64,000 bases of DNA from Pycnococcus provasolii (Eukaryota; Chlorophyta; Pseudoscourfieldiophyceae; Pseudoscourfieldiales): the NCBI GenBank assembly GCA_049487715.1, contig CP150572.1, forward strand, positions 496,001 through 560,000. The letters are read 5' to 3'. Both the position numbers and the translations under genes were made by a program. The notes beneath the pieces are model-generated. The model ran no database searches. It worked only from the letters and a program-made list of their open reading frames with translations, and was not told where the DNA came from. Of the stretch, positions 35,546 through 44,451 are shown piece after piece. Numbering within the stretch: the first letter of the stretch is position 1; every line of letters starts with the position of its first letter.

Positions 35546-37360
35546 ATGTCGGCCAGCTCGCGATCCATAACAGTGACCTGTCCTTCGCTCGCTTGGTCGT
35601 CTTTGTGTGTTGACGTGCGAAATGACGTGGAATCAAATTCTTCAAGAGGAGGTGCAGGATCATCATCCAAGCACATCTTAAGCGAAGTGCACGGCCACGT
35701 CAACGCAGGGGAAGTCATGGCCGTGCTTGGACCGAGCGGGTCAGGGAAGTCGTCCATGCTGAACGTGCTCGCCGGACGTATGGCGCCGTCGTCGTCTATG
35801 CACCTCAGAGGACACGTCGCGGTGGACGGCCAGCCCGTGAACCCAATCAAGTTTCGAAAAAATATGGCGTACGTCATGCAGGACGACGCGCTCGACCCAA
35901 CGGCAACGCCACGGGAAGCGCTGACGTTTAGCGCGAAGCTGAGACTCGGCAAGGATGCGGCAGCCACCGAAAAGGCGGTCGAGGACACGCTCGCGGACCT
36001 CGGCATCACCGAATGCGCGGACACGCTCATTGGAGGCGAGCGCATCAAGGGAATCAGTGGAGGTGAGCGCAAGCGCACGAGCGTGGGCGTCGAGATGGTC
36101 ACCGAGCCGAGGCTGCTGTTCCTCGACGAGCCGACGAGCGGACTCGACAGCTACAGCGCCTACAACACGGTGGCGCAGCTGAAGCAGCTCGCACAGGAGA
36201 AGGGCGCGACCGTCGTCTGCACGATCCACCAGCCGTCGAGCGAGGTATTCGCGCTGTTCGACCGCGTGCTCATACTAAAAGCCGGACGAGTTGTGTACGC
36301 GGACACCGTCGCGGGCATGAACGACTGGTTTGCAAGCCGCGGGTTTCCGATCCCTCCCAACTACAATCCGGCTGACCACGCGATGTTTGTCGTTCAGAAG
36401 ACGACTGTGAAGGAGCTCGAGGCGGCGAACATGTTCCAGCCGCCTCCGTCGACGGCGAGCACGCTTGCCGACACGGTTGGCATGAGCAGCGAGCGTGCGG
36501 AGCAGGAGGTGCTACCGCCCACGCAGAGCACCTTCACGGAGCAGCTGTCGTGGCTCCTTCACCGCGAGATGAAGCGCGTCGTGCGCGACAAGCCCGCGCT
36601 GATTGGGAGATTCGGCGTGACTATTTTCTTGAACACGCTGTTTGGCTTACTCTTCTACGGCGCTGGCAGCGGCGATGACAGTGATCCGCAGACGTTTCAG
36701 GATCACTTTGGCGCACTGGTGATGGTGGCGATAAGTTCCATGTTTGGAGCGGCTCAGCCAGCCCTTTTGGCATTTCCAGTCGAGCGTCCCATCTTCCTGC
36801 GCGAGTACAGCGCCGGAACGTACTCGTCAATTGCGTACTTCTTCTCCAAGCTGAGCGTCGAGCTTCCGATGTCATTCACGCAGACGCTCGTGGCGTGGAC
36901 TGTGATGTATTGGATGATTGGATTTCAGGGCAACTTCATCTTTCTGGTGCTATCTTCGTTCGGGCTAGGTGTCGCGGCAACGTCCGTGGCCATTTGCATA
37001 GGCTGCGTGACTCCCGACGTCAAGCAGGCGATGGAGGCGATGCCAATGGTTTTTTTTCCTCAGATGTTGTTCGCTGGCTTCTTCGTTCGCACTGACAAGA
37101 TTCCCATCTTCCTGCGGTGGGCGCAGTACCTGTGCTCGTTTAAGTACTCGTTGAATTTGCTGGTTCTTGCGGAATTCACGCCAGGCAATTGTGAGAAGGA
37201 TGGCCCGAAGAGCGCGAAGGCGTGCCGCCAGCTGAAGGATTCGCTCACACTGAAGAACGACGACTGCTGGGTGCACATTTTGATCTTGTCGAGTCTGTTT
37301 TTAAGCTTTCGGATCATGGGTGCATTTATCCTAGGTCGCAAGGCGCGAAGCGTGTACTAA
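35546..37360 (+). CDS. Half-size ABCG (WHITE-type) ABC transporter
   Basis: 604 residues, one exon. The nucleotide-binding domain comes first, as in all ABCG proteins: Walker A GPSGSGKSS (residues ~62-70), signature ISGGERKR, Walker B with LLFLDEPTSGLDS, and the switch His in IHQPSSE. The C-terminal half has about six transmembrane helices (FLNTLFGLLFYGAG, LVMVAISSMFGAAQPALLAF, TLVAWTVMYWMIGF, FIFLVLSSFGLGVAATSVAIC, MVFFPQMLFAGFF, ILILSSLFLSFRIMGAF). The inter-helix PVERPIFLREYSAGTYSS motif is typical of ABCG2/WBC proteins. It would work as a homo- or heterodimer exporting lipids or other hydrophobic compounds; substrate cannot be predicted. The start is the ATG at 35546, one codon after an upstream non-ATG open stretch. 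Confidence 0.93.
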   Translation: MSASSRSITVTCPSLAWSSLCVDVRNDVESNSSRGGAGSSSKHILSEVHGHVNAGEVMAVLGPSGSGKSSMLNVLAGRMAPSSSMHLRGHVAVDGQPVNPIKFRKNMAYVMQDDALDPTATPREALTFSAKLRLGKDAAATEKAVEDTLADLGITECADTLIGGERIKGISGGERKRTSVGVEMVTEPRLLFLDEPTSGLDSYSAYNTVAQLKQLAQEKGATVVCTIHQPSSEVFALFDRVLILKAGRVVYADTVAGMNDWFASRGFPIPPNYNPADHAMFVVQKTTVKELEAANMFQPPPSTASTLADTVGMSSERAEQEVLPPTQSTFTEQLSWLLHREMKRVVRDKPALIGRFGVTIFLNTLFGLLFYGAGSGDDSDPQTFQDHFGALVMVAISSMFGAAQPALLAFPVERPIFLREYSAGTYSSIAYFFSKLSVELPMSFTQTLVAWTVMYWMIGFQGNFIFLVLSSFGLGVAATSVAICIGCVTPDVKQAMEAMPMVFFPQMLFAGFFVRTDKIPIFLRWAQYLCSFKYSLNLLVLAEFTPGNCEKDGPKSAKACRQLKDSLTLKNDDCWVHILILSSLFLSFRIMGAFILGRKARSVY

Positions 37361-38199
37361 GATTATTTTTAAATAAAAAGCTCATTACCTTAACTAAATA
37401 ATTAACTAAATAAGAAGAAAGACGAGTACAGATAGGTAATTACACACAGATGTCTACATACATACATACGGATATGTTATGACACTACTATTATTTTAAT
37501 CATTTTTTAATTAAATAAATAGTACTGTACGTACAGTTTGTTCTTACATATATTAAAAAAATTCTACCAGGCAACAAGCAAGCTGTTCCCATTCCTTAAA
37601 TTTAAAAAAAAATAGGGAAATATGTATGCAACGGAAGGGTGCGTATCAGTATCAACTCACTCAGGCTGTCAGCCTGTCAGGGACTCACTGGGGACGAGTG
37701 CTATCTTATAGGTAGCTACAACTATCTATTATGCATATAGGTAGGTGGTAGGAGTGTGGCAAGATAGATAAGGTTAGATAGGCCAGATCAGGCAGCAGGC
37801 AACAGACAGGGATAGGGTTTTGGTTAGGGTTAGGGATAGGGTTAGGGTTAGGGTTAGGTCTCCCCCCCCCTGTTGGCTCTTCGCTCCCCTGGGGGCCCTG
37901 TTCTGCCGTTCCCAATGCATTCTTCGCGGCCTCCCACCCCCTTCTCGCTCACTCCAATCCGTAGTGCGAAAGCTGGCTCCAAGGTGTCGTCGTCAAGCAG
38001 TGGCGTGGTGCTGAACTTCATCAGAGGTGTTTGCGCTCGCTGTGTGGGTACAGGTGTCTCTGAGCCTTTGGGTGTATCTGCATCTTCTGCTGTCTCTGGT
38101 TCCCTTCTTAGAGAAGGAGAAGAACATTCTCGTCTTTTGTCATCGTCAGTTGGCGTTTTGTCATCGTCGTCGTTTGAGTTGGAAGCGAGCTCGAGGGGA
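37361..38199. other. Intergenic region, AT-rich then GC-rich, with TTAGGG array
   Basis: The first ~300 bp after the ABCG stop are AT-rich with ATTATTTTTAAATAAAAAG, a likely 3' end region, and many short TAAT/TACATACATA repeats. TTAGGG repeats lie at 37823-37858. The part from 37860 to 38199 has an open frame continuous with V-ATPase exon 1, but it is Ser-rich and unlike the family, so I regard it as 5' UTR. Confidence 0.55.
37823..37858. repeat. TTAGGG-type array upstream of V-ATPase c
   Basis: Five TTAGGG units with one TAGGGA variant, about 340 bp before the V-ATPase c ATG, on the coding strand of that gene. Confidence 0.88.
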
Positions 38200-38888
38200 A
38201 TGTCGTTCGAGGGGGATGAGCACGCGGTGCTGTTCGGATATTTAGGGGCAGCGGCGGCGATGATTTTCAGCTGTGCGTTATTACTTTTTTTTGTTGTTTT
38301 GTTTTTGGATGTTGGCAGATGACTGACGTTATTATTTACCGTGTACACTTTTGTGTGTAAATTTTCAGGTTTCGGCGCGGCGTACGGAACTGCTAAGAGC
38401 GGTGTGGGCATCGCGGCGATGGGCGTTATGCGGCCTGAGCTCGTGATGAAGTCCATCGTTCCTGTCGTCATGGCGGGAGTTCTCGGTATCTACGGACTTA
38501 TCATCGCCGCGTTCATTGCTCTGAAAGGTAAGTTATGAAACAAGCTTTGGCAGAAGAAGAGGAAGACGATGTGGCTGACATACCATACCATTTTCCCCAC
38601 ACCGTAAACGCAAACAACAACAACAACAACAACAAATCAGTCAAGAGCCCTTACTACCTTTACGACGGGTACGCGCACTTGGCGAGTGGTTTGGCGTGCG
38701 GTTTGAGCGGTCTGGCGAGTGGCGTAGCGATCGGCGTCGTGGGTGACGCGGGCGTTCGCGCGAATGCGCAGCAGCCTAAGCTGTTTGTGGGCATGGTTTT
38801 GATTTTGATTTTCGCCGAGGCTCTCGCTCTGTACGGGTTGATTGTCGCCATCTTGCTGACGACGAACGTGGGCAAGAGCCGCGCATGA
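38200..38888 (+). CDS. VMA3: V-type ATPase 16-kDa proteolipid subunit c (three exons)
   Basis: Forms the proton-carrying rotor ring of the V-ATPase in vacuole and endomembranes. CDS: join(38200..38272, 38369..38527, 38641..38888), 159 residues. Intron 1 is 96 bp (GTGCGT to TTTCAG) and splits the Cys codon of [14 protein letters not shown]. Intron 2 is 113 bp (GTAAGT to AATCAG). The spliced product matches the family almost residue for residue: [58 protein letters not shown] and [16 protein letters not shown], with the proton-binding Glu in FAEAL. It has four transmembrane helices and the usual length (155-165). Splice sites were chosen so that frame and conserved residues are restored. Confidence 0.95.
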
Positions 38889-39148
38889 AGATGGTGAACC
38901 AACCAGTACATTGGCAGGCGTTCATAGAATTGCCAAAGCCCAAAAGTCTCTAAGAGAGTAACTTCATGCTGCCATAAAAGTGCCATGCCCATGCCCATGG
39001 GCTTGAAGGGGGGGGAGGTGAGGAAAGGGTAAAAAGGGGGGGGTTTTTCTTTGGGGGGGGGGGGGGGTCTTGGGGGGGGGGGTTTTTTTGGGGGGGGGGT
39101 GGTTGGGGAGTGGGGGGTTTTTTTGGGGGGGGGGGGGGGTTGGTTTTT

Positions 39149-39158
<10 letters not shown>

Positions 39159-39238
<80 letters not shown>
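39159..39238. repeat. Homopolymer run of 80 G
   Basis: Eighty consecutive G on the plus strand, flanked on the left by G/T blocks and on the right by AGTGTG and T-runs. It is an extreme G-quadruplex candidate or an assembly/sequencing artefact. Confidence 0.9.
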
Positions 39239-39239
<1 letters not shown>

Positions 39240-39439
39240 GTGTGTTTTTTTTTGTTATTTTTTTTTTTTTGTGGTGGTGTGGGGTTTTTTATTATATTGA
39301 GTTTTTTTTGGGTTTTTTTTTTTTTTTTTTTTTGTTTTTTTTTTTTTTTTTTTTTCTTTTTTTTTTTTTCTTCCTTTTTTTTTTTTGGGTTGGGTTGTGG
39401 GGGGGGTTTTTTTTTTGTGTTGTTTGGTGTGGTGTTTTT

Positions 39440-39472
<33 letters not shown>

Positions 39473-39500
39473 CTCCAACCCCTAATCCAGTGATCCCGTG

Positions 39501-39520
39501 TTAGGGTTAGGGTTAGGGTT
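39501..39520. repeat. TTAGGG-type repeat upstream of condensin gene
   Basis: Three TTAGGG units plus a partial unit directly after the G/T tract. They lie about 130 bp before the ATG at 39653 and 290 bp before the ATG at 39811. Confidence 0.88.
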
Positions 39521-39810
39521 ACCCGGGGGGGGAAATTCAAATTATTCAATTTCGGTTTCCCCCTCCCTCCCCCTGGACCCAGGACCTCCTCCGCCCCTGG
39601 GGTGTGTCAGAACTTTAGTTTCCGCCCGGGACAAACGTTCCAAATCGTCGCCATGGCGCCCTCGTCGTCCGTCGCCTCGAAGCCGTCCCCCAAGGTCTCA
39701 CAGTCACCCACAGATCAGCTTTTAGGTTTGCTGTCTTCCTCTGCTAACCTTCCCGATGACATGGTTCTTTCTGAGCTTAGTACTTCTGTTTTGGCTATAC
39801 GCTCCGTTTC

Positions 39811-41844
39811 ATGGCTTCGTCATCAACATCAACGGGTGTGGACTTTTCGGATATGCCGTACAGTGGTGCATTATCCTCCTCATCTTCTTCGTCTTCGTCT
39901 GCTGGTTCTTTAGCTTCTTCACTGGCTAGTGCTCTCGATACGTTTGTCGCGTCTTTGATTCTCAACCTGAGGAATGTTGGGGGGGGCACTGATGATGATG
40001 ACTCGGGAGATGGTGAGGAAAATCCAAATGGCCTGGAACAGCATGCAGGAGGAGGTGGTGGTGGTGGTGACGACGATGCTGTCCTTCAAGCTTACGCGGA
40101 AAAGAAAACGCGCGAAGAGAAACTCTCGAAGCTCGTTAGCCTCACGAACCTGCTCAGAGAGTGTGCAGCCATGGCGCACGCGTGGACGCTCGAAATGCTC
40201 AGCCCGGAAAGTGCGCCAGCCAAGTCCGCGTCAGCCGCCTCGCAAGAAAGGCAGGCGTGCACGAGCCTATTCAACGCAAGCCGAAGAATGCACGACCTTC
40301 TGCTCGCACTCGCGCAGGAAGCTGCCACCTCCGCCGCGAACGAACACGACGAGCAGGGAGAACTCGCAAACGCACAGGCAAGTCTAGCAGACGACGTGGC
40401 GAGGCTGTGCGAGGCGTGGTTCGCGTTCCACGTCGCACCGGACGCGCACGCGACGAACACGTCAACGCGCAACGCCGGACGACGCGCGGCGCAGGACGTG
40501 CTTGACGCGTGCGGCATCGTCGTCGCAGAACTCACCACGCAGTGCCTTCCCTTCCTGCTCATTCGAGCACTGTGCGGGGGACGACCCACGGACGTCAAGA
40601 GGGCATTCGCCATGCGCGACAGTCTCACCGTGCTCGACTTTGACGACGAAGAGAGCATCGCCATGACGAAAGAACTTCTGCTGAGATGCAGCGTGAGCGC
40701 CAGCTTCCTTCGCTCGAACGAAGGGCGCAAGTTCCTCAGCCACGTCATGCTCGTGGATGTGGAGATGATGAAGGAGGTGTACGCGTGCGTCAAGGCGCAG
40801 ATCCCCAACGCGTCGTCCGCGGAGCTCGGGTGGTACGGTGACGTGATGTTCCGAGCATGGCGCACGAGCAGCGGAGCGGACCTGCTGACGCTCGAGAGCT
40901 GGGTGTTTGGCGACCTGCTCGACTGCGCGGTGCTGACGGCGGACGTGAAGGTGGCGGCGAAGGCGCTCCAGGTGCTCGACGCCGCTCTGCACAAGCACAA
41001 GCTGGCGTCGTCCGGCATCGGCAAGGCGGTGGACGAGACGCTGCATCGACTGTACGAGCCCGTGGTGTTTGGATCCGCCACCGCGGCGAATGCGAGCGTT
41101 CGGCTGAATGCCTGCCGTGTGATGGTGTCGTCGTTCCCGCTTCGTGTTCTGGACGACGCGGATGCGGACGCGCAGATCCTCCAGCAGCAGCTCCACGCGA
41201 TGGCGAAGCTGATGGCGGACGGATGTCCGCAGGTGCGTGCCGAGGCTTGCCGCGGCTGCGCGCGCATGCTCGAAAAGTTCTGGGAGCTGCTGCCCGCACG
41301 CGTCGTGGGCGTGCTTGTGGGCCGCATCGCGGACGACCTTTCGGCGGACGCCGCGAGCCCGCTCGTGAGAAGTGCGGCGCTCGAGGGTCTGAAGGTACTG
41401 CTCGGTCAGCCTCTCGCACACGCGGTGCTCGGTCGGGCAATTGGCAGCGTGGGCGTGGCACTGGGTGACGCGAGCCGTGGCGTTCGCCGTGCCTGCGTGG
41501 ATCTGGTCGTGGCGGCGCGTCAGATCCGCGGAATGCCAGACATCGCCACGGATGTGCAGCTCCTCGAGTCGCTGGCAACGGATCCGGACGAGCACGTGAG
41601 GAGGAAGGTGGGCGAGCTTCTGAGGACGCAGCTGCTTCGTCCTGACAAGCTTTCCGACTTGCTGAGGAGGCAGCCTGGTGCCGCTGTCGAGCTGTTGAGG
41701 GGCATTGGTTTCGACGCCGCGCGTGAGTTGTTGCTTGACGAGGTTGGCGAGGACGTCGTGGTGAAGGTGGACGGCGCGGTGGAGGCGTGGCTGCGCACGG
41801 ATCGCGAGGATGCGCAACCTCTAGCTCAACCTCTGAGCTGCTAA
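39811..41844 (+). CDS. NCAPG2: Condensin II complex subunit G2, HEAT-repeat protein
   Basis: 677 residues from the ATG used here. After an acidic, Gly/Ser-rich N terminus it is all-helical HEAT-type. Matches to the CAP-G2 family in order: FLRSNEGRKFLSHVMLVDV, VMFRAWRTSSGADLLTLESW, VDETLHRLYEPVVFGS (the family's LYRLYEPILW segment), NASVRLNACRVMVSSFPLR, LMADGCPQVRAEACRG, WELLPARVVGVLVGRIADDL and DASRGVRRACVDLV. CAP-G2 binds the condensin II kleisin and helps chromosome compaction. The animal protein is about 1140 residues, so this looks short at the C terminus. An ATG at 39653 in another frame begins a plausible N-terminal segment (DQLLGLLSSSANLPDDMVLSE, kept short here) that a splice or indel near 39780-39920 would join. 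The subunit assignment is by motif recognition. Confidence 0.7.
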   Translation: MASSSTSTGVDFSDMPYSGALSSSSSSSSSAGSLASSLASALDTFVASLILNLRNVGGGTDDDDSGDGEENPNGLEQHAGGGGGGGDDDAVLQAYAEKKTREEKLSKLVSLTNLLRECAAMAHAWTLEMLSPESAPAKSASAASQERQACTSLFNASRRMHDLLLALAQEAATSAANEHDEQGELANAQASLADDVARLCEAWFAFHVAPDAHATNTSTRNAGRRAAQDVLDACGIVVAELTTQCLPFLLIRALCGGRPTDVKRAFAMRDSLTVLDFDDEESIAMTKELLLRCSVSASFLRSNEGRKFLSHVMLVDVEMMKEVYACVKAQIPNASSAELGWYGDVMFRAWRTSSGADLLTLESWVFGDLLDCAVLTADVKVAAKALQVLDAALHKHKLASSGIGKAVDETLHRLYEPVVFGSATAANASVRLNACRVMVSSFPLRVLDDADADAQILQQQLHAMAKLMADGCPQVRAEACRGCARMLEKFWELLPARVVGVLVGRIADDLSADAASPLVRSAALEGLKVLLGQPLAHAVLGRAIGSVGVALGDASRGVRRACVDLVVAARQIRGMPDIATDVQLLESLATDPDEHVRRKVGELLRTQLLRPDKLSDLLRRQPGAAVELLRGIGFDAARELLLDEVGEDVVVKVDGAVEAWLRTDREDAQPLAQPLSC

Positions 41845-42797
41845 AGCAGCTCAGCAACAACTCACAGACACCAACAAAATACACAAGGGCAGTTGCTATG
41901 ATCACTCAACTCATTCAGTAATGGAACGTACTTTACTTTGTCCAGCGGTCGTACACTCACACCTTTTCACACTCACCAATAATGCCCATCCAACGGCGCC
42001 ACTCAGTAGCACATTTGTGCGAGTCGCTGGTGTCCGGCGTGAGAGCTCCGCTTGCAACATGTTGTTTTGTTGTCGTTGTCGTTGTTGTCGTCGCCATCGC
42101 CACCGACCGTGCATCAACACGGAAGACTGAAGAGTCGCACTTACTACTCTACCAACAAGTAATACTTCGGCGCCACCGGCCACCGCACGTGTGCGCTCAA
42201 CGAGCTCCGTGACGTTGGCGTTATTGTCTTGCCACGCCTGGCAGTCTGGCAAATTTGCTCGATGCCCGAATCTGTGCGTTGCGCCACCCATCCAGGTGGA
42301 AGCCTTGCGCGCACGTACTCGTCACGCATCTGCTCTCTGACTCTCTCAGCTGGTACGTCTCCACAGAGACGCACAACGGCTTGGCCGCTGGTCCTTGGGG
42401 ATGCCTTTAAAGGCGGCGCGTGGAGCTCAGAGCCGTACGGTGCGAGGAGCTCAACGCGGCCAACCGAACTCACTAGGAGTTCATTCTTCTTGTAATTGTG
42501 TAACGACCTTAAGTTGGTTTTGCACTAAAGAAGATCTTAGCTTCGGGAGTTTGAAGACGCGCGCGCTAGACGCGTTGGCGCCTTGGCGGACGTGAACCCA
42601 GTCGGCGCGCCATCTGCGAGAACGAACACGAACGCGAAAACGCGAGGCGCCGTGCCACCTGCGGTAACGGTAACTGCGGGGGGTTGCTTGGGTAGTTGGG
42701 TTGCCGCGGTCAACTGAGATGATTCGGGGTTTCCGAGTTCTCTCCCCTCTTACCTTACATATTTTCGCAGTTCTGTTTCGTGGCTAAAAAAAGAAAT
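41845..42797. other. Gap between condensin and rhodanese genes
   Basis: Contains a possible minus-strand coding exon (42145-42524); the remainder shows GT-rich and GC-rich sequence without a recognisable gene. It should contain the promoter of the rhodanese gene at its right end. Confidence 0.45.
42145..42524 (-). CDS. Possible internal exon of an unidentified gene
   Basis: Low-confidence. On the minus strand a non-repetitive open frame reads KKNELLVSSVGRVELLAPY, then VVRLCGDVPAERVREQM, DEYVRARLPPGWVAQRT. It is preceded by a splice-acceptor-like TCTTCTTTAG (ending 42525) and followed by a canonical donor GTAAGT (42144-42139). Inside it the frame must change near 42225-42245 to reach NNANVTELVERTRAVAGGAEVLLVG; an 8-nt partial duplication around GCCAGACTGCCAG would explain this. 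No ATG is present, so 5' and 3' exons are missing. I do not recognise the family. Confidence 0.3.
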
Positions 42798-44244
42798 ATG
42801 GCGGCGGCCCCTCAGCAGCAGTTTCAGCGCAGCAGCAGCCGTCTTGGTTTTGGTTTTGGTTTTGGTTTGTCGTCGTCGTCGCCTGGTCGTGCTTTGCGTG
42901 CTTTGCGTGCTTTGCGTGCGCCTCATGCAGTTTCTAGGTCTTCGGGTGTGGTTGGGTGTGCAAGTGTGGATGAAGAGCCTCATGGGTGTGGTGGTTTTCA
43001 GAGATGTGGTGATGACATTGGTGATTTTGTCGTTGTGAACTTCTATGGATGGTACGCGTTCGTGAAGCCTGATCTTGTGAAGCCTTGTAAGAAGGAGCCT
43101 TTGTTGCCTGGAGATGAAGAAGAAGAAGAAGAAGACGAAGATTTCATGCAAGTGCTCGCAAACGAACACCGCTCCTTTTTAAAAAGGTTTGACATCAAGG
43201 GGCGCATCTATCTCTCCGACACGGGAATTAACGCGCAGTACAGTGGACCCGTCGAAGACGCGCTCGCGTACGCCGACTTTGTGAAAAATTGGCAGCCCAA
43301 CCTACCGCACGACGATAACCGACCGTTCGAACACGTGCGCGTGTCCGTGCAGCCGCTAAGCGAACAGGCGCACGCATTCCCGCGCTGCATCGTGCGCGTC
43401 AAAAACAACCTCCTGCCACTGGCGGGTGGAATGGCTGACTTGGACTTATGTGCTCCCGACAGAAAGGCAGCGGAACTCACACCAGAGCAGTGGGAGGAAA
43501 AACTGAAACAAGCGGAATCTCTACCCGAGGAGCAAAGGCCACTCTTGCTGGACGTGCGCAACGCTTACGAGTGGGACCTCGGACACTTCGACGGCGCCGC
43601 GAGACCTACGCGTCGACGAGTTCCGCGACACGCCCGTCGACGCCACCTCGTTCGCCAGCGAGGGATGGGACATGGACGAGCTCATGCGGCTCGTCAACGA
43701 AAACCAAGCTTCGTCGTCGTCGTCGTCGTCGTCTTCGTCGTCGTCGTCGCACGAAGATCGAGAAATCCTCATGTACTGCACGGGAGGCATACGATGCGAC
43801 GCTTACAGTGCGGCACTTCGCGCTCGTGGATACAAGGGACCGCTGTACACGCTCGAGGGCGGAGTGCACAATTACTTCAAGCAGCTTGGCGAGGAGGAAC
43901 AGTGCTGGAATGGGTCGCTTTACGTGTTCGACGCACGTGGCGCGGTGTCTAATCCTCGGGTAGCTCCAAATGTACACGGCCCATTAACGGAGGATGCTGC
44001 GATGCCCGACCCCAGTCTTCTTCCCGCCGCCGTCCTGTGCGAGATCTGCGGCGTGGTGGAGGCTGAGACGCCGCATACCAACTGTGCATTCATGGATTGC
44101 AATCGCCACTACCTCACGTGCCGGTCGTGCCGTGAGCGGTGGGCAGGATGCTGCAGCGCGGAGTGTGAAACGAAGGGGTCGATGTACAACAGGCTTCGTC
44201 CTGTACTGCGTAGTGGTAACTACTCGCGCATGGGGAAAAATTGA
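42798..44244 (+). CDS. TrhO/UPF0176-type rhodanese-domain protein, with one-base frame break
   Basis: Homologues of bacterial TrhO hydroxylate uridine 34 of tRNA; eukaryotic relatives include TSTD2 and plastid rhodanese-like proteins. The Ser/Arg/Ala-rich N terminus (after MAAAPQQQ) resembles an organellar transit peptide. Conserved segments: VVNFYGWYAF, IKGRIYLSDTGINAQYSGP (N-terminal UPF0176 domain), LLLDVRNAYEWDLGHFDGA (rhodanese entry), ILMYCTGGIRCDAYSAAL with the active-site loop CTGGIRC, YTLEGGVHNYF, and a C-terminal Cys-rich module (CEICG, CAFMDCNRHYLTCRSC, CCSAEC). Frame 1 carries everything to GHFDGA (about 43598). One base must be skipped there (near 43599) to continue with RVDEFRDTPVDATSF and the rest. 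Skipping exactly one base preserves the usual spacing to the DEF motif, so no intron fits. A (TCG)n tract at 43711-43748 encodes poly-Ser inside the domain. Confidence 0.82.
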
Positions 44245-44451
44245 GAGGGAAAGTGGCACGGCACTGCTACGTATGAAAGGTGGCGTCGAGACTGCGGAGA
44301 GAAGAAGAGAGTAACTATACTAGAACAAAAATCAGCACATATTTTAAAACATAAAAGTACTTTTAGAAAAACAAAAGTGAAAAAAGGTTGGAAAAAGAGG
44401 CGGCGATGGCGTGTGCGCATTCACTTTTCATATTGTGTGCGTATGTACAAT

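Larger units (their letters stand above)
38889..39652. other. Intergenic region dominated by G and T homopolymers
   Basis: From about 39008 to 39473 nearly every base is G or T, including one run of 80 G (39159-39238) followed by long T runs. TTAGGG units follow at 39501-39520. Open frames here encode only poly-Gly/poly-Phe (or poly-Pro/poly-Lys on the other strand) and are not genes. Confidence 0.85.

Noticed and set aside
37873-38199. In-frame extension upstream of V-ATPase subunit c
   Set aside because: Ser-rich and unlike any proteolipid N terminus; ATG 38200 gives the exact family length.
39051-39493. Open frames encoding poly-Gly/Phe (plus) or poly-Pro/Lys (minus)
   Set aside because: Direct products of the G/T homopolymer tract; no real protein.
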